DNA from: Lachnospiraceae bacterium | GTDB lineage: Bacteria > Bacillota > Clostridia > Lachnospirales > Anaerotignaceae | DNA: 64,000 bases | Assembly (NCBI GenBank): GCA_910576545.1 | Contig: CAJTKM010000007.1 | Span: 50,976-114,975 of the forward strand | Direction: 5' to 3' | In this document: positions 51,149 to 60,016 of the stretch, piece by piece | Position numbering within the stretch: position 1 is the first letter of the stretch | Layout of the letters: every line of letters begins with the position of its first letter | Notes under the pieces: generated by a model | Databases searched by the model: none | Told to the model about the DNA's origin: nothing | What the model saw: the letters and a program-made list of their open reading frames with translations, nothing else | Translations under genes and position numbers: made by a program

Positions 51149-52144
51149 TCACTCTATTGCTACTAAATCCTCCGGAACGTCCACCCCGATTGCCGTTGCA
51201 ATCTCCGCGTTGTATTTCGGTGTAATATTGTCTGAAACAAATGCAATCGGCATTTCCGCAGGGTTTGCACCGTTTACAAGGACATCATATGCCATTTCGC
51301 CCGCTTTCTGGCCCAGCTCGTAGTAGCTGATGCTCAGCGTCGCAAGCCCGCCGCTGCCGCACATGTTTTCCTCACCGCAGATAACAGGAATGCCGGCAGG
51401 CACCGTTACATTTTTGATGATTTCCATATTATTTGCCATAGTATTGTCTGTAGGGATGTATACGGTATCACATTCGCTGACAGCCTTTGTGATGACCGCC
51501 TGTACCTCGTTGGAATCCGCCGCTGTGTATTCTGCAAATTCCAGACCCGCATCGCTCAGGTATCCCTGTGCCAGCTCAGACTGGAATACAGAATTCGGCT
51601 CCGCACTGCAATATACAATAGCTACCTTTGCCGCATCAGGGCATACTCTTTGCAGCAGGGCAATCTGTTCGTCAACAGGTGCAAGGTCGGAAACGCCGGT
51701 CACGTTCCGCCCGGGCGCGTCGTTTTCCTCGATGACGCCGGCTGTCTTAAAGTCCGTTACAGATGTGCCAATGAGAGGGATCTCGGAGGTTGCTGCCGCC
51801 GCAGACTGCAAAGCTGAAGTCGCGTTTGCCATAATCAGGTCAACTCCGTCAGATACAAATTTCGTTGCAATGGTCGTGCAGTTCGTCTGCTCACCCTGTG
51901 CGTTTTGGTAGTCGAAAGTGACGCTGTCACCCAGCAGTTCTGTCAGCTTATCCTGAAAGCCCTCAGTTGCCGCATCCAGTGCAGGATGCTCCAGCTGCTG
52001 CACGATGCCAACGGTATAAACCTTTGCATCTCCTTCTTCCGCGCTGTTTTTTTCTGCAGGCTCGGCAGAGTTGCCGCAAGCTGTAACTGCCAGAGCCATC
52101 GCCATGGACGCGGCAATAATGCCTGTGATTTTCTTCATTTTCAT
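51149..52144 (-). CDS. ABC transporter substrate-binding lipoprotein (ABC_sub_bind)
   Basis: A 331-residue lipoprotein. The signal peptide MKMKKITGIIAASMAMALAV ends in the lipobox TAC, and an acidic linker follows. The mature part begins YTVGIVQQLEHPALDAATEG and carries the periplasmic-binding fold of PF04392, whose partners are often tryptophan or tyrosine importers (TrpX). The start at 52144 has GGGAGAGG upstream. The permease lies 167 bases downstream across a palindromic repeat. Confidence 0.92.
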   Translation of the reverse strand: MKMKKITGIIAASMAMALAVTACGNSAEPAEKNSAEEGDAKVYTVGIVQQLEHPALDAATEGFQDKLTELLGDSVTFDYQNAQGEQTNCTTIATKFVSDGVDLIMANATSALQSAAAATSEIPLIGTSVTDFKTAGVIEENDAPGRNVTGVSDLAPVDEQIALLQRVCPDAAKVAIVYCSAEPNSVFQSELAQGYLSDAGLEFAEYTAADSNEVQAVITKAVSECDTVYIPTDNTMANNMEIIKNVTVPAGIPVICGEENMCGSGGLATLSISYYELGQKAGEMAYDVLVNGANPAEMPIAFVSDNITPKYNAEIATAIGVDVPEDLVAIE

Positions 52145-52246
52145 AGTAATCCTCTCCCTCTTTATCAAATATTGAATGTGCTTTTGCGCACATCCGATTT
52201 TCGCTTTTGTACTTGTATGCGTATACGCGTTGCATTGATAAAGCAT

Positions 52247-52274
52247 ATTATAGCACGCATTGCTTCGATGTCAA
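52247..52274 (-). promoter_or_regulatory. Promoter of the ABC transporter operon
   Basis: TTGACA and TATAAT are separated by 16 bases, about 100 bases before the lipoprotein start. No T-box or other riboswitch is seen in the leader. Confidence 0.75.
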
Positions 52275-52318
52275 TACAAAAAAAGCGGGAAATCCGGCTA
52301 GGAATCATGCATTGTATG

Positions 52319-52344
52319 CCCCATGCAGATGGGCTTTTTTTTTT
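52319..52344 (+). terminator. Orphan plus-strand terminator hairpin
   Basis: CCCAT-GCAG-ATGGG followed by ten T on the plus strand. No plus-strand gene precedes it; it lies upstream of the ABC operon promoter. It could end a small RNA whose promoter I cannot place, or be inert. Confidence 0.5.
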
Positions 52345-52420
52345 GGATATTTTTCCAAACTTTATTTGAAATGCACGATTTATTTGTATAAAATGTCCTT
52401 GAAAAAAAGACAAAAAAAAG

Positions 52421-52457
52421 AAAAGCGGCAAAACCATTCAAGTTTTACCGCTTTTTT
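52421..52457. terminator. Terminator of rpsU-yqeY
   Basis: AAAGCGGCAAAAC pairs with GTTTTACCGCTTT (one mismatch) with A and T runs on the two sides, so it can act in both directions. It lies 63 bases after the yqeY stop. Confidence 0.8.
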
Positions 52458-52519
52458 CGTGCTTTTTTTCTGCGCCGCCGTATCCGGCGCATACTGCTGC
52501 GGGCATTGCGCAGCGAATA

Positions 52520-52966
52520 TCAGCCCTGGAGCATCTTCTTTACAAAGCCTCCGACGAGCTTCATATCCGCACGGCCCTTTACTTTTGGCGTAACAGACGC
52601 CATGACCTTGCCCATGTCCTTAATAGAAGCCGCACCGATTTCGGCTACTGCTTCCTCCACAATCTTCTTGATCTCGTCTTCGTTTAACTGCTCTGGAAGG
52701 TAGCTTAACAAAATCTCGATTTCCTTATTGAGTTTCTCAACCAGATCTGTCCTGCCGCTTTTCAGAAAATCAGGAAGGGCGTCCCGCCTGCTTTTCAGCT
52801 GCTTGGAAATAACATCCAGCACGCCTTCATCGTCCAGTTCGATCTTATTATCCTTCTCGATCTGCAATATACCGGAGCGGATCAGCTGTACGGTATCCTT
52901 CCGCAGGGTATCCTTTTCTTTCATAGCAGTTTTCAAATCTGCAAAAAGCTGCTCTTTTAATGACAT
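52520..52966 (-). CDS. yqeY: GatB/YqeY domain protein
   Basis: A 148-residue protein of the YqeY family, related to the C-terminal domain of the GatB amidotransferase subunit. It may bind tRNA, but its role is not settled. The typical pattern is present: SLKEQLFADLKTAMKEKDTL at the start, TVQLIRSGILQIE, and the end MGKVMASVTPKVKGRADMK. It lies 35 bases after rpsU, the common clostridial arrangement. Confidence 0.93.
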   Translation of the reverse strand: MSLKEQLFADLKTAMKEKDTLRKDTVQLIRSGILQIEKDNKIELDDEGVLDVISKQLKSRRDALPDFLKSGRTDLVEKLNKEIEILLSYLPEQLNEDEIKKIVEEAVAEIGAASIKDMGKVMASVTPKVKGRADMKLVGGFVKKMLQG

Positions 52967-53001
52967 ACAATCATCCCTTTTCGCCGTGAAAAAATCTGTA
53001 A

Positions 53002-53178
53002 TTATCTGAATTTACGTTTTCTGGCGGCTTCGGATTTCTTTTTGCGCTTTACGCTGGGCTTGTCATAATGCTCTCTTTTGCGTACTTCGCCCATGATACC
53101 GTCTCTGGCACAGGTTCTTTTGAACCGGCGAAGCGCGCTGTCCAAGGATTCATTCTCTTTAACTTTTACCTCCGACAT
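53002..53178 (-). CDS. rpsU: Ribosomal protein bS21
   Basis: A 58-residue small-subunit protein with the usual pattern [20 protein letters not shown], then [20 protein letters not shown] and a basic end. The start at 53178 ([10 protein letters not shown]) follows GGAGGG; upstream frame sequence is leader. Confidence 0.95.
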   Translation of the reverse strand: MSEVKVKENESLDSALRRFKRTCARDGIMGEVRKREHYDKPSVKRKKKSEAARKRKFR

Positions 53179-53266
53179 GAATTTCCCTCCCTCCCAGATG
53201 CGAGATTCGTTTGGTGCAGTACGGCAGGAAAAGCGGCTATTCGCCTTTTTTACCATACATTTTAGA

Positions 53267-53295
53267 ATTATACACAAAAACCGCCGTAACGTCAA
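53267..53295 (-). promoter_or_regulatory. Promoter of rpsU-yqeY
   Basis: TTGACG and TATAAT are separated by 17 bases, about 90 bases before rpsU. Confidence 0.8.
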
Positions 53296-53337
53296 TAACA
53301 AACCGATATTTTTTTCAAGACTCAAAAACCCCGGGGC

Positions 53338-53505
53338 TTAGAGCTTATCCGTAAATAAGATACGTGCAGATTGCACAGCCAGGTTTTTCGGCAGGCAGGG
53401 GGCTTTTTTGCAGGCGTACCGGGTGGTACGGCAGGGAAAAGCGACAAAGGCTGCCGGAAAAGATGGAGCAGGATGTGCGTAAATAATTTACGGATAGGTT
53501 CTTAA
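53338..53505. repeat. MITE-like element, family A, copy 2
   Basis: About 168 bases related to 13090-13246 over its whole length, with inverted ends (TTAGAGCTTATCCGTAAAT and ATTTACGGATAGGTTCTTAA). The interior again has GCAGGCGTACCGGGTGGTACG. It lies between rpsU and glgB and codes for nothing. 53505-53679 is filled by GC-rich palindromic repeat (for example CCAAGGGGTGAAACCCCTTG). Confidence 0.75.
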
Positions 53506-53679
53506 CCCCAAAGCACTTATCTATGTGTATCCCGCTCCCCTGTCCCGCAAAACACAGTTTTGCAGAAAAAAGGGCCAAGGGGTGAAACCCCTTGCGGGGT
53601 CAGGCATTTTTGCCTGTGGCAAAAACAGACTTCGCCCGCCCTGCGGCAGAAGGGTGCCAGAGGGCAACGCCCCGCGGTC

Positions 53680-55944
53680 TTATTCTTTAACCTTTTTCGC
53701 CTTCGCAGGTACACTCTTTTTCGCCTTCACAGGCGCGGCGGGCTTCAGTTCGCGCTCCAGTACCGTCATACCAAGCGGCGGCACACAAATGTTCACACTC
53801 TGCTGGCACCTGTTCCATGCCACAGGCTCACTCTTCACCGTTTTTTTATTTACAACGCCGCTGCCTCCAAACCGCGTTTCATCACTGTTAAATATCTCCT
53901 TATAAACGCCTTCCACAGGCACACCCAGACGGAATTCAAAATATGTGTTCGGCGTGAAGTTGCATACAAACACCAGCTCTTTGTCCGCACTCCTGCGCAC
54001 GAATGACACCACAGAACTGTCCTTGTCGTCACACTCTATCCACGAGAACCCGTCCGCATCATAATCCTTTTCCCAGAACGGTTTTTCCTCCAGATACAGG
54101 TGGTTCAGCTCCTTCATATATGTCTGCATATGGATATGGTCGGCATACTGGAGCAGATGCCAGTCCAGGCTGCGTGCTTCGCACCATTCCTGATACTGCC
54201 CAAATTCGCCGCCCATGAACAGCAGCTTCTTCCCCGGATGCCCATACATGAACCCATACGCCAGACGCAGATTCGCAAACCTTTGCCAGTCGTCCCCCGG
54301 CATTTTCCCAATCATAGAGCTCTTTTCATGCACGACCTCATCGTGCGAAAGCACAAGTATGAATTTTTCTGAAAAATGGTATGCCATACCGAAAGTCAGC
54401 TTATTATGATGGTATTTCCGGTAAATCGGGTCATAATGGATATAGTCAAGGAAGTCATTCATCCAGCCCATGTTCCATTTCAGCGTGAATCCAAGCCCGT
54501 TTTCTTTTACGTCCTTTGTCACGCCTTCCCATGAGGTAGATTCCTCGGCAATGAGTATCGCGCCATTGCCCTGCCCGACCAATACGGAATTCATGTGTTT
54601 CAAAAATTCCACAGCCTCAATATTTTCCGTACCGCCGTACTGGTTCGGCAGCCACTCGCCTTCTTCCTTCGCAAAATCCAGATAGAGCATAGACGCAACA
54701 GCATCTACCCGCAGACCGTCCAGATGATACGCCTGTGTCCAGAAAATACCGTTTGCCAGCAGGAAATTCGTGACTTCCTTTCTGCCGTAATTAAAGATAT
54801 ACGTCCCCCACTGGCGGTGTTCGCCGCGGCGGGAATCCTCATGCTCATAAAGCGCGGTGCCGTCGAAGCGCGCCAGCGCGAAATTATCACGCGGGAAATG
54901 CGCAGGCACCCAGTCCAGAATCACACCAATGCCGTTCTGGTGGCAGGTATCTACGAAATACTTAAATTCATCGGGCGTGCCGTAGCGGCTGGTGGGCGCA
55001 TAGTAGCCCGTTACCTGATAACCCCAGCTGCCATCAAACGGATGCTCTTCCACAGGCATCAATTCAACATGTGAAAAGCCCATCTCCTTCACATACGGCA
55101 CAAGCTGTTCCGCCAGTTCCGTATAAGTCAGGAAGCGGTTGCCCTCCTCCGGCACGCGTTTCCATGAGCCAAGATGCACCTCATAAATATTCATGGGCTT
55201 TTTCAGCACGTCCGCCTTTTTCCGTGCCGTCATCCAGCGCGCGTCCTTCCATTTATAGCGTTTCAACGGGTAAAGCACAGCTGCTGTATCCGGACGTTTC
55301 TGGAAAAGCAGGCCATACGGGTCCGTCTTATCCACGTGTCTGCCGTCGCACTGTGTCACATGGAATTTATACAGGTCGCCTTCCTTCAGCCCGGGGATAA
55401 AGATTTCCCAGACACCGGATTCCCCAAGCAGGCGCATAGGGTTCCTGCGGCTATCCCAAAGGTTGAAATCACCGATAACGCTCACACTTTTGGCATTGGG
55501 CGCCCAAACCGTGAAAGACGCACCCTTTACGCCGCCATGTGTGATGAGCCGCCCGCCCATTTTCTCGTAAATTTCGTAATGCGTGCCCGCACCGAAAAGG
55601 TAACGGTCATACTCCGAAATAGAAGGCTCGAAGGAATAAGGGTCGTAGCCCTTCCAGCTATGTCCCGTACCATCGGTATATTCCAGCATGTAACGGAACC
55701 ATTCTTCCCGGTCCTCAATGACTGCCTCAAAGAAACCATCCTGATGGATTTTTTCCATAGGGTATTTTTTACGCTTGTTGACCGTATCGATGACTGTAAT
55801 TGCCTCAGCCCCAGGCAGATAGGCTCTTACGATCACCATACGTCTGCCTTTCAGCTCTGCTTCATGCATCCCCAGAACCGTATGCGGATCGCCATGTTCT
55901 CCGTTCACAATGTTGAAAATTTCATTTAAATCTGTTGTTGCCAT
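53680..55944 (-). CDS. glgB: 1,4-alpha-glucan branching enzyme
   Basis: A 754-residue GH13 enzyme that makes the alpha-1,6 branches of glycogen. An N-terminal CBM48 domain (NEIFNIVNGEHGDPHTVLGM and ASFTVWAPNAKSVSVIGDFN) precedes the catalytic barrel. Its four GH13 regions are visible: VILDWVPAHFP, GLRVDAVASMLYLD with the nucleophile Asp, ILIAEEST with the acid Glu, and LVLSHDEVVHE. The C-terminus ends in a Lys/Ala-rich tail (KAKKSVPAKAKKVKE), longer than usual. The start at 55944 follows AAAGGAGA. No other glycogen genes are adjacent. Confidence 0.96.
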   Translation of the reverse strand: MATTDLNEIFNIVNGEHGDPHTVLGMHEAELKGRRMVIVRAYLPGAEAITVIDTVNKRKKYPMEKIHQDGFFEAVIEDREEWFRYMLEYTDGTGHSWKGYDPYSFEPSISEYDRYLFGAGTHYEIYEKMGGRLITHGGVKGASFTVWAPNAKSVSVIGDFNLWDSRRNPMRLLGESGVWEIFIPGLKEGDLYKFHVTQCDGRHVDKTDPYGLLFQKRPDTAAVLYPLKRYKWKDARWMTARKKADVLKKPMNIYEVHLGSWKRVPEEGNRFLTYTELAEQLVPYVKEMGFSHVELMPVEEHPFDGSWGYQVTGYYAPTSRYGTPDEFKYFVDTCHQNGIGVILDWVPAHFPRDNFALARFDGTALYEHEDSRRGEHRQWGTYIFNYGRKEVTNFLLANGIFWTQAYHLDGLRVDAVASMLYLDFAKEEGEWLPNQYGGTENIEAVEFLKHMNSVLVGQGNGAILIAEESTSWEGVTKDVKENGLGFTLKWNMGWMNDFLDYIHYDPIYRKYHHNKLTFGMAYHFSEKFILVLSHDEVVHEKSSMIGKMPGDDWQRFANLRLAYGFMYGHPGKKLLFMGGEFGQYQEWCEARSLDWHLLQYADHIHMQTYMKELNHLYLEEKPFWEKDYDADGFSWIECDDKDSSVVSFVRRSADKELVFVCNFTPNTYFEFRLGVPVEGVYKEIFNSDETRFGGSGVVNKKTVKSEPVAWNRCQQSVNICVPPLGMTVLERELKPAAPVKAKKSVPAKAKKVKE

Positions 55945-56229
55945 GCTGCCATCTCCTTTTTGAGATATTCTAAAGGCTTTACGCCTTCTTATGTTATGAT
56001 GTTTCCTGTAAAACTGCACTGTTTTCGTAAAATCATACGCAAAACATAGTTTTGCCGCAATTCAGGGTCAGGGGGAATTCCCCTTACATAATAAAATTGC
56101 AGACAGCATACTCTGAATCTGCATAAAATTCTATTATCATTATCATATACTATCCGGCAGGATTTTTCCAGCCCCAAATAGCATGATTTTTTTACTCATA
56201 CGGCGAAATACGGCAATTTGCCAAGGGTC

Positions 56230-56258
56230 TTGTCAGCCAAAGGAAAAAAGCATATACT
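56230..56258 (+). promoter_or_regulatory. Promoter of the beta-CASP gene
   Basis: TTGTCA and TATACT are separated by 17 bases, about 85 bases before the start codon. The rest of the gap 55945-56345 holds a fragment of palindromic repeat at about 56035-56090 and AT-rich sequence, with no gene. Confidence 0.65.
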
Positions 56259-56345
56259 ATTGTCAGGGATACATTTGTCTTTATATCACAAATAAAATCA
56301 GGAAAACGCTATGATTTTTATAAATCTGTTAAGGGGGGAATTTTT

Positions 56346-57980
56346 ATGAAACTGATGTTTTTAGGAGCGGACCACGAGGTAACAGGCAGCTGCCACTACA
56401 TCGAATGCTGCGGAAAGCATATCCTGCTGGACTGTGGCATGGAACAGGGGCATGATATTTACGAGAATCAGGAAATACCCGTTTCGGCCGCAGCAGTCGA
56501 TTATGTCTTTCTGTCCCACGCACATATCGACCATTCCGGGCTGTTGCCCCAGCTTTACAAAAACGGGTTCCAGGGCAAGATCTACGCCACAGAAGCAACG
56601 ACCGACCTCTGCCGTATCATGCTGCTGGACAGCGCGCATATTCAGGAATTTGAGGCAGCCTGGCGCAACCGGAAAGCACGCCGCGCAGGCGCGCCGCAGT
56701 TTGAGCCGCTCTATACCACAAAGGAAGCTATGGCGGTTATGGAGCATTTCATTCCCTGCGAATATGAAGAAAAAATACCCGTATGCGAAGGGATTGCGCT
56801 GCGGTTTACAGACGTCGGACATCTGCTAGGCTCGTCCAGCATGGAAATATGGCTGACGGAAAACGGAGTAACTAAAAAAGTGGTATTTTCCGGCGATATC
56901 GGCAATATCAACCAGCCCATCATACACGACCCGCATTTTACAGAATCTGCTGATTATGTCATCATGGAATGTACCTACGGCGACCGCACCCATAATGCCC
57001 CGCCGGATTACGAAGCGGAGCTGGCAAGGTACATACAGGAAACGCTGGACCGCGGCGGAAACCTTGTCATTCCAGCGTTCGCAGTCGGACGCACGCAGGA
57101 AATGCTCTATTTTATCCGCGAAATCAAGGAACGCCGGCTGGTGACAGGGCATGACCATTTCAAGGTGTATGTAGACAGCCCGCTTGCCATAGAGGCAACA
57201 AAGGTCTTTGTGGACAACGAGCTGGACTGTTTCGATTTCAAGGCGATGCAGCTTGTCAAGCAGGGCATCAACCCTCTGGAATTTCCCGGGCTGAAGCTCG
57301 CCGTCACAGCTGAGGAATCACAGGCAATCAATTTTGACAAAGACCCGAAGGTCATCATTTCGGCATCGGGCATGTGCGAAGCAGGGCGTATCCGCCACCA
57401 TTTGAAGCATAACCTCTGGCGGCCGGAATCGACCATTTTGTTCGTTGGCTATCAGGCTCTGGGGACACTGGGGCGCAATATCATAGAGGGCGTGCCGGAA
57501 GTACGGCTTTTTGGCGAAACCATCAGCGTCAAAGCACATATTGAGGAGCTTGCAGGGGTCAGCGGACATGCCGACCAGAAAGGGCTGCTGAACTGGCTGG
57601 GGCATTTTGAGGAAAATCCAAAACTGGTCTTTATCGTGCATGGAGAAGATGCCGTCTGCGAATCCTTTTCGAAGCTGCTGCGGGAAGAACACGGTTGCCG
57701 CGCATACGCACCGTACAGCGGGGCGTGCTTCGACCTGCTGACAGGGCAAATGCTTGCCGAAGGCGTCAAGATACCTGCCGCGCATAAAGAATATGACCAT
57801 GCCAAGGCAAAAGCGCAGTCCGAGGGCGGCAAACGCGCAATCTATCTGGCAGAGCAGCTGGATATGGCGGGCAGCAGGCTGCTGCGGATTATCAGCCAGA
57901 GCAAGGGCGGCGCAAACCGCGATATGGAAAAACTGCTGAATCAAATCAACGAACTTTGCAGCAAAGCGGAACAAAGGTGA
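56346..57980 (+). CDS. MBL-fold beta-CASP ribonuclease-like protein (YSH1/CPSF-like)
   Basis: A 544-residue metallo-beta-lactamase enzyme with a beta-CASP insert, a group that includes RNA endo/exonucleases. The metal-binding motif HAHIDHSG is near residue 60, and further ligands are in DVGHLLGSSSMEIW and SGDIGN. The beta-CASP motifs include the CTYGDRTH segment, FAVGRTQEML and ISASGMCEAGRIRHHL. The RMMBL-like C-terminal part has SGHADQKGLLNWL. It starts 8 bases after AGGGGGG. It is a single-gene transcript. The exact RNA target is unknown. Confidence 0.92.
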   Translation: MKLMFLGADHEVTGSCHYIECCGKHILLDCGMEQGHDIYENQEIPVSAAAVDYVFLSHAHIDHSGLLPQLYKNGFQGKIYATEATTDLCRIMLLDSAHIQEFEAAWRNRKARRAGAPQFEPLYTTKEAMAVMEHFIPCEYEEKIPVCEGIALRFTDVGHLLGSSSMEIWLTENGVTKKVVFSGDIGNINQPIIHDPHFTESADYVIMECTYGDRTHNAPPDYEAELARYIQETLDRGGNLVIPAFAVGRTQEMLYFIREIKERRLVTGHDHFKVYVDSPLAIEATKVFVDNELDCFDFKAMQLVKQGINPLEFPGLKLAVTAEESQAINFDKDPKVIISASGMCEAGRIRHHLKHNLWRPESTILFVGYQALGTLGRNIIEGVPEVRLFGETISVKAHIEELAGVSGHADQKGLLNWLGHFEENPKLVFIVHGEDAVCESFSKLLREEHGCRAYAPYSGACFDLLTGQMLAEGVKIPAAHKEYDHAKAKAQSEGGKRAIYLAEQLDMAGSRLLRIISQSKGGANRDMEKLLNQINELCSKAEQR

Positions 57981-58070
57981 TATCCGCAGGGTGAGCGGGG
58001 ATTGAGAAATGCGGGAATTCAGAGGGGCCTTCCGGAAGCCTTCCCTAACCGCCCCCGCTTCCCAGGCAAA

Positions 58071-58118
58071 AAAACGCCTCCGGCTTTATGCCAGACCATA
58101 AAGCCAGGGGCGTTTTTA
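58071..58118. terminator. Bidirectional terminator between the beta-CASP and PilZ genes
   Basis: AACGCCTCCGGCTTTATG pairs with CATAAAGCCAGGGGCGTT, an 18-bp stem with two mismatches and a 6-base loop, with A and T runs outside. It serves both convergent genes. Confidence 0.9.
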
Positions 58119-58127
58119 TATCCTCAA

Positions 58128-58766
58128 TCATTCCTCCCTGCTTCTGCGCTGCATGACCTGCGCCTTAAACACATACTGCCGCAGGGCTTCTTCCTCCCCT
58201 GTCCGCAGGTCCATAAAGCAACAGCCATAGCCTATGTAGCCTTCTTCCTCTTTCTGCGAACGAATAACCTTTGCCCGCGGCATCATCTGCGGGGCAACCG
58301 CAGGGAGCGGCACAAGGAACTGCTGATTTTCCACAAGCTCCTCTTTCGTGATGAACAGCAAGCCTGACGCGCTGATATCCTCAATGATACCTTCACAGGT
58401 CTTGCCATAAGGTTTGCCTGTTGCGATATCCAAAAGGGCAATTTCTGCCCGCATGCGTTCCAGCCTGACCTTGATATCTTTACGCCGCTGCACAGAAGGA
58501 AGCGTTTCGTTTATCTTCAGGTCAATCCCTATATACTGCTGTGTAGCAAAGCGTTTCGGTATAGGCATCACGCTGCAGCGGAACGGCAGCAGGCCAAACA
58601 CATCGCTCGTCAGTACCACTTTTACGGTCATTCCCTCTTTCAATATCTCATTCTGCCTGACCGCCAGATGTATATTTTCATCGTCCTTTGAAATGAAACG
58701 TCCGGACAGCAGGTACAAACCATCAGTGGTATATATTTTTGCAGTTTCATTGATCGGGATAGCCAT
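58128..58766 (-). CDS. PilZ domain protein (cyclic di-GMP receptor, YcgR-like)
   Basis: A 212-residue protein with an N-terminal YcgR-type flavodoxin-like/PilZN domain (about residues 1-90) and a C-terminal PilZ domain. The c-di-GMP motifs are present: RRKDIKVR near residue 94 (R-x-x-x-R) and EDISASGLLF near residue 125 (D/N-x-S-x-x-G). In flagellated Clostridia such proteins act as brakes on motility or control exopolysaccharides. No flagellar gene is in the window, so the target is unknown. Confidence 0.9.
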   Translation of the reverse strand: MAIPINETAKIYTTDGLYLLSGRFISKDDENIHLAVRQNEILKEGMTVKVVLTSDVFGLLPFRCSVMPIPKRFATQQYIGIDLKINETLPSVQRRKDIKVRLERMRAEIALLDIATGKPYGKTCEGIIEDISASGLLFITKEELVENQQFLVPLPAVAPQMMPRAKVIRSQKEEEGYIGYGCCFMDLRTGEEEALRQYVFKAQVMQRRSREE

Positions 58767-58985
58767 ATACGCTCAAATCCTTTCTGTAAAATACCCTGTT
58801 ATTCTATATTCGTCCGTACACATCTCCGGACGATGGAACAATTCATTTTGGTTACTTATGATTATATCCTGATATTTGCATTTAGGAAAGAGGAAAATAA
58901 AAAAAACAGCAAAGACAGACAACGCCCGCTTTTTACAAAGGGCCCTTGTCTGCCTTATCAGAAACCTTTCCTATTTATTTTTCTT

Positions 58986-59174
58986 AGGTAGCGTCATCAT
59001 AAGTCATGTATACGTATTTCCAGGCATAATCGGGGCGGATTCCAGGCAAAAATTCGCAGGCGTACTATGTGGCGCGGCGGGGCCGCCAGATGGGCGGTAC
59101 GGCAGGAATTTTTAGCGAAAAAGCCGGAAAAATCTGCGGAAAGACGTGTGCAGACACTTGTGACGGCACTGCCT
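58986..59174. repeat. MITE-like element, family B, copy 2
   Basis: 189 bases closely related to 15111-15300, with inverted ends AGGTAGCGTCATCA and TGACGGCACTGCCT and the same interior. It abuts the feoB remnant: its last bases form part of the TAG stop codon of that gene. 58767-58985 upstream holds nothing recognisable. Confidence 0.8.
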
Positions 59175-60016
59175 ACATGCCCATAAGGCGCGCCGCGCCA
59201 TTCACCAGCATACACAGCACTATCCCCGCCGCCGTGGGCAACAGAAACGCAACTGTTGTCCAGAACCGGCTGTTCGTTTCCCGACGGATGGTGAGAAGTG
59301 TCGTCGCGCAGGGGAAGTGGCAGAGGGAAAACAACGCCGCGCACGCCGCCGTCACCCACGTCCAGCCATTTGCCGCCAGAATCCCGCCGGTCTGCGCCAT
59401 GCCTTCCGCCTCCACCAGCATGCCGCTTTGACTGTAAACCATCAGCAATATGGGGATAACAATTTCATTGGCGGGAATCCCAAGCAGGAAGGCCGCAAGA
59501 ATCATGCCGGAAAGCCCCATCAGGGAGCCCAGAGGCTCTAAAGCTTCTGCAAAAGTATAAATCAGGGTGTGTCCGTTCCACTCCACGTTTTGGAACAGCC
59601 AGATGACCGCTCCGGCAGGAATGGCAACCGTCACCGCACGCCCCAGCACAAACACCGTCCTGTCCAATATGCTGCGCACCACAACGTCCCGCACCTTCGG
59701 GCGGCGGTAGGGCGGCAATTCCAACACAAAGGAAGAAGGGACGCCCTTCAGCAATGTCCGGCTCAGGAGGGAGGACATGCCCAGTGTCAGCAGTACCGCA
59801 AAAATGATGAGCAGGAACACGAAGCAGCCCGCCGCAAGGGGATTTCCATTGGCAAAAAAGCAGCCCGTCAGAAGTATGAGCGTCGGGAAACGTCCGTTGC
59901 AGGGCACAAGGCAGTTTGTCAGCATGGCAATGAGCCGTTCCCTTGGAGATTCTATAATACGGCAGGCGGTCACACCGGCGGCGTTGCAGCCAAAGCCCAT
60001 GCACATGGTTAGGGCG
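59173..60016 (-). pseudogene. feoB: Ferrous iron transporter FeoB, C-terminal part, cut by an integrated element
   Basis: The readable part begins ALTMCMGFGCNAAGVTACRI and continues with ESPRERLIAMLTNCLVPCNG, the signature of the Gate/FeoB_C region, followed by five or six membrane helices. The G domain and first membrane helices are missing. Upstream lies the stop codon of a large serine recombinase gene, 1 or 2 bases away, so the gene was interrupted by an integrated element and the other half should be on its far side, beyond 64 kb. Its last codon and stop lie in a MITE-like repeat, so the 3' end may also have been changed. Confidence 0.88.
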
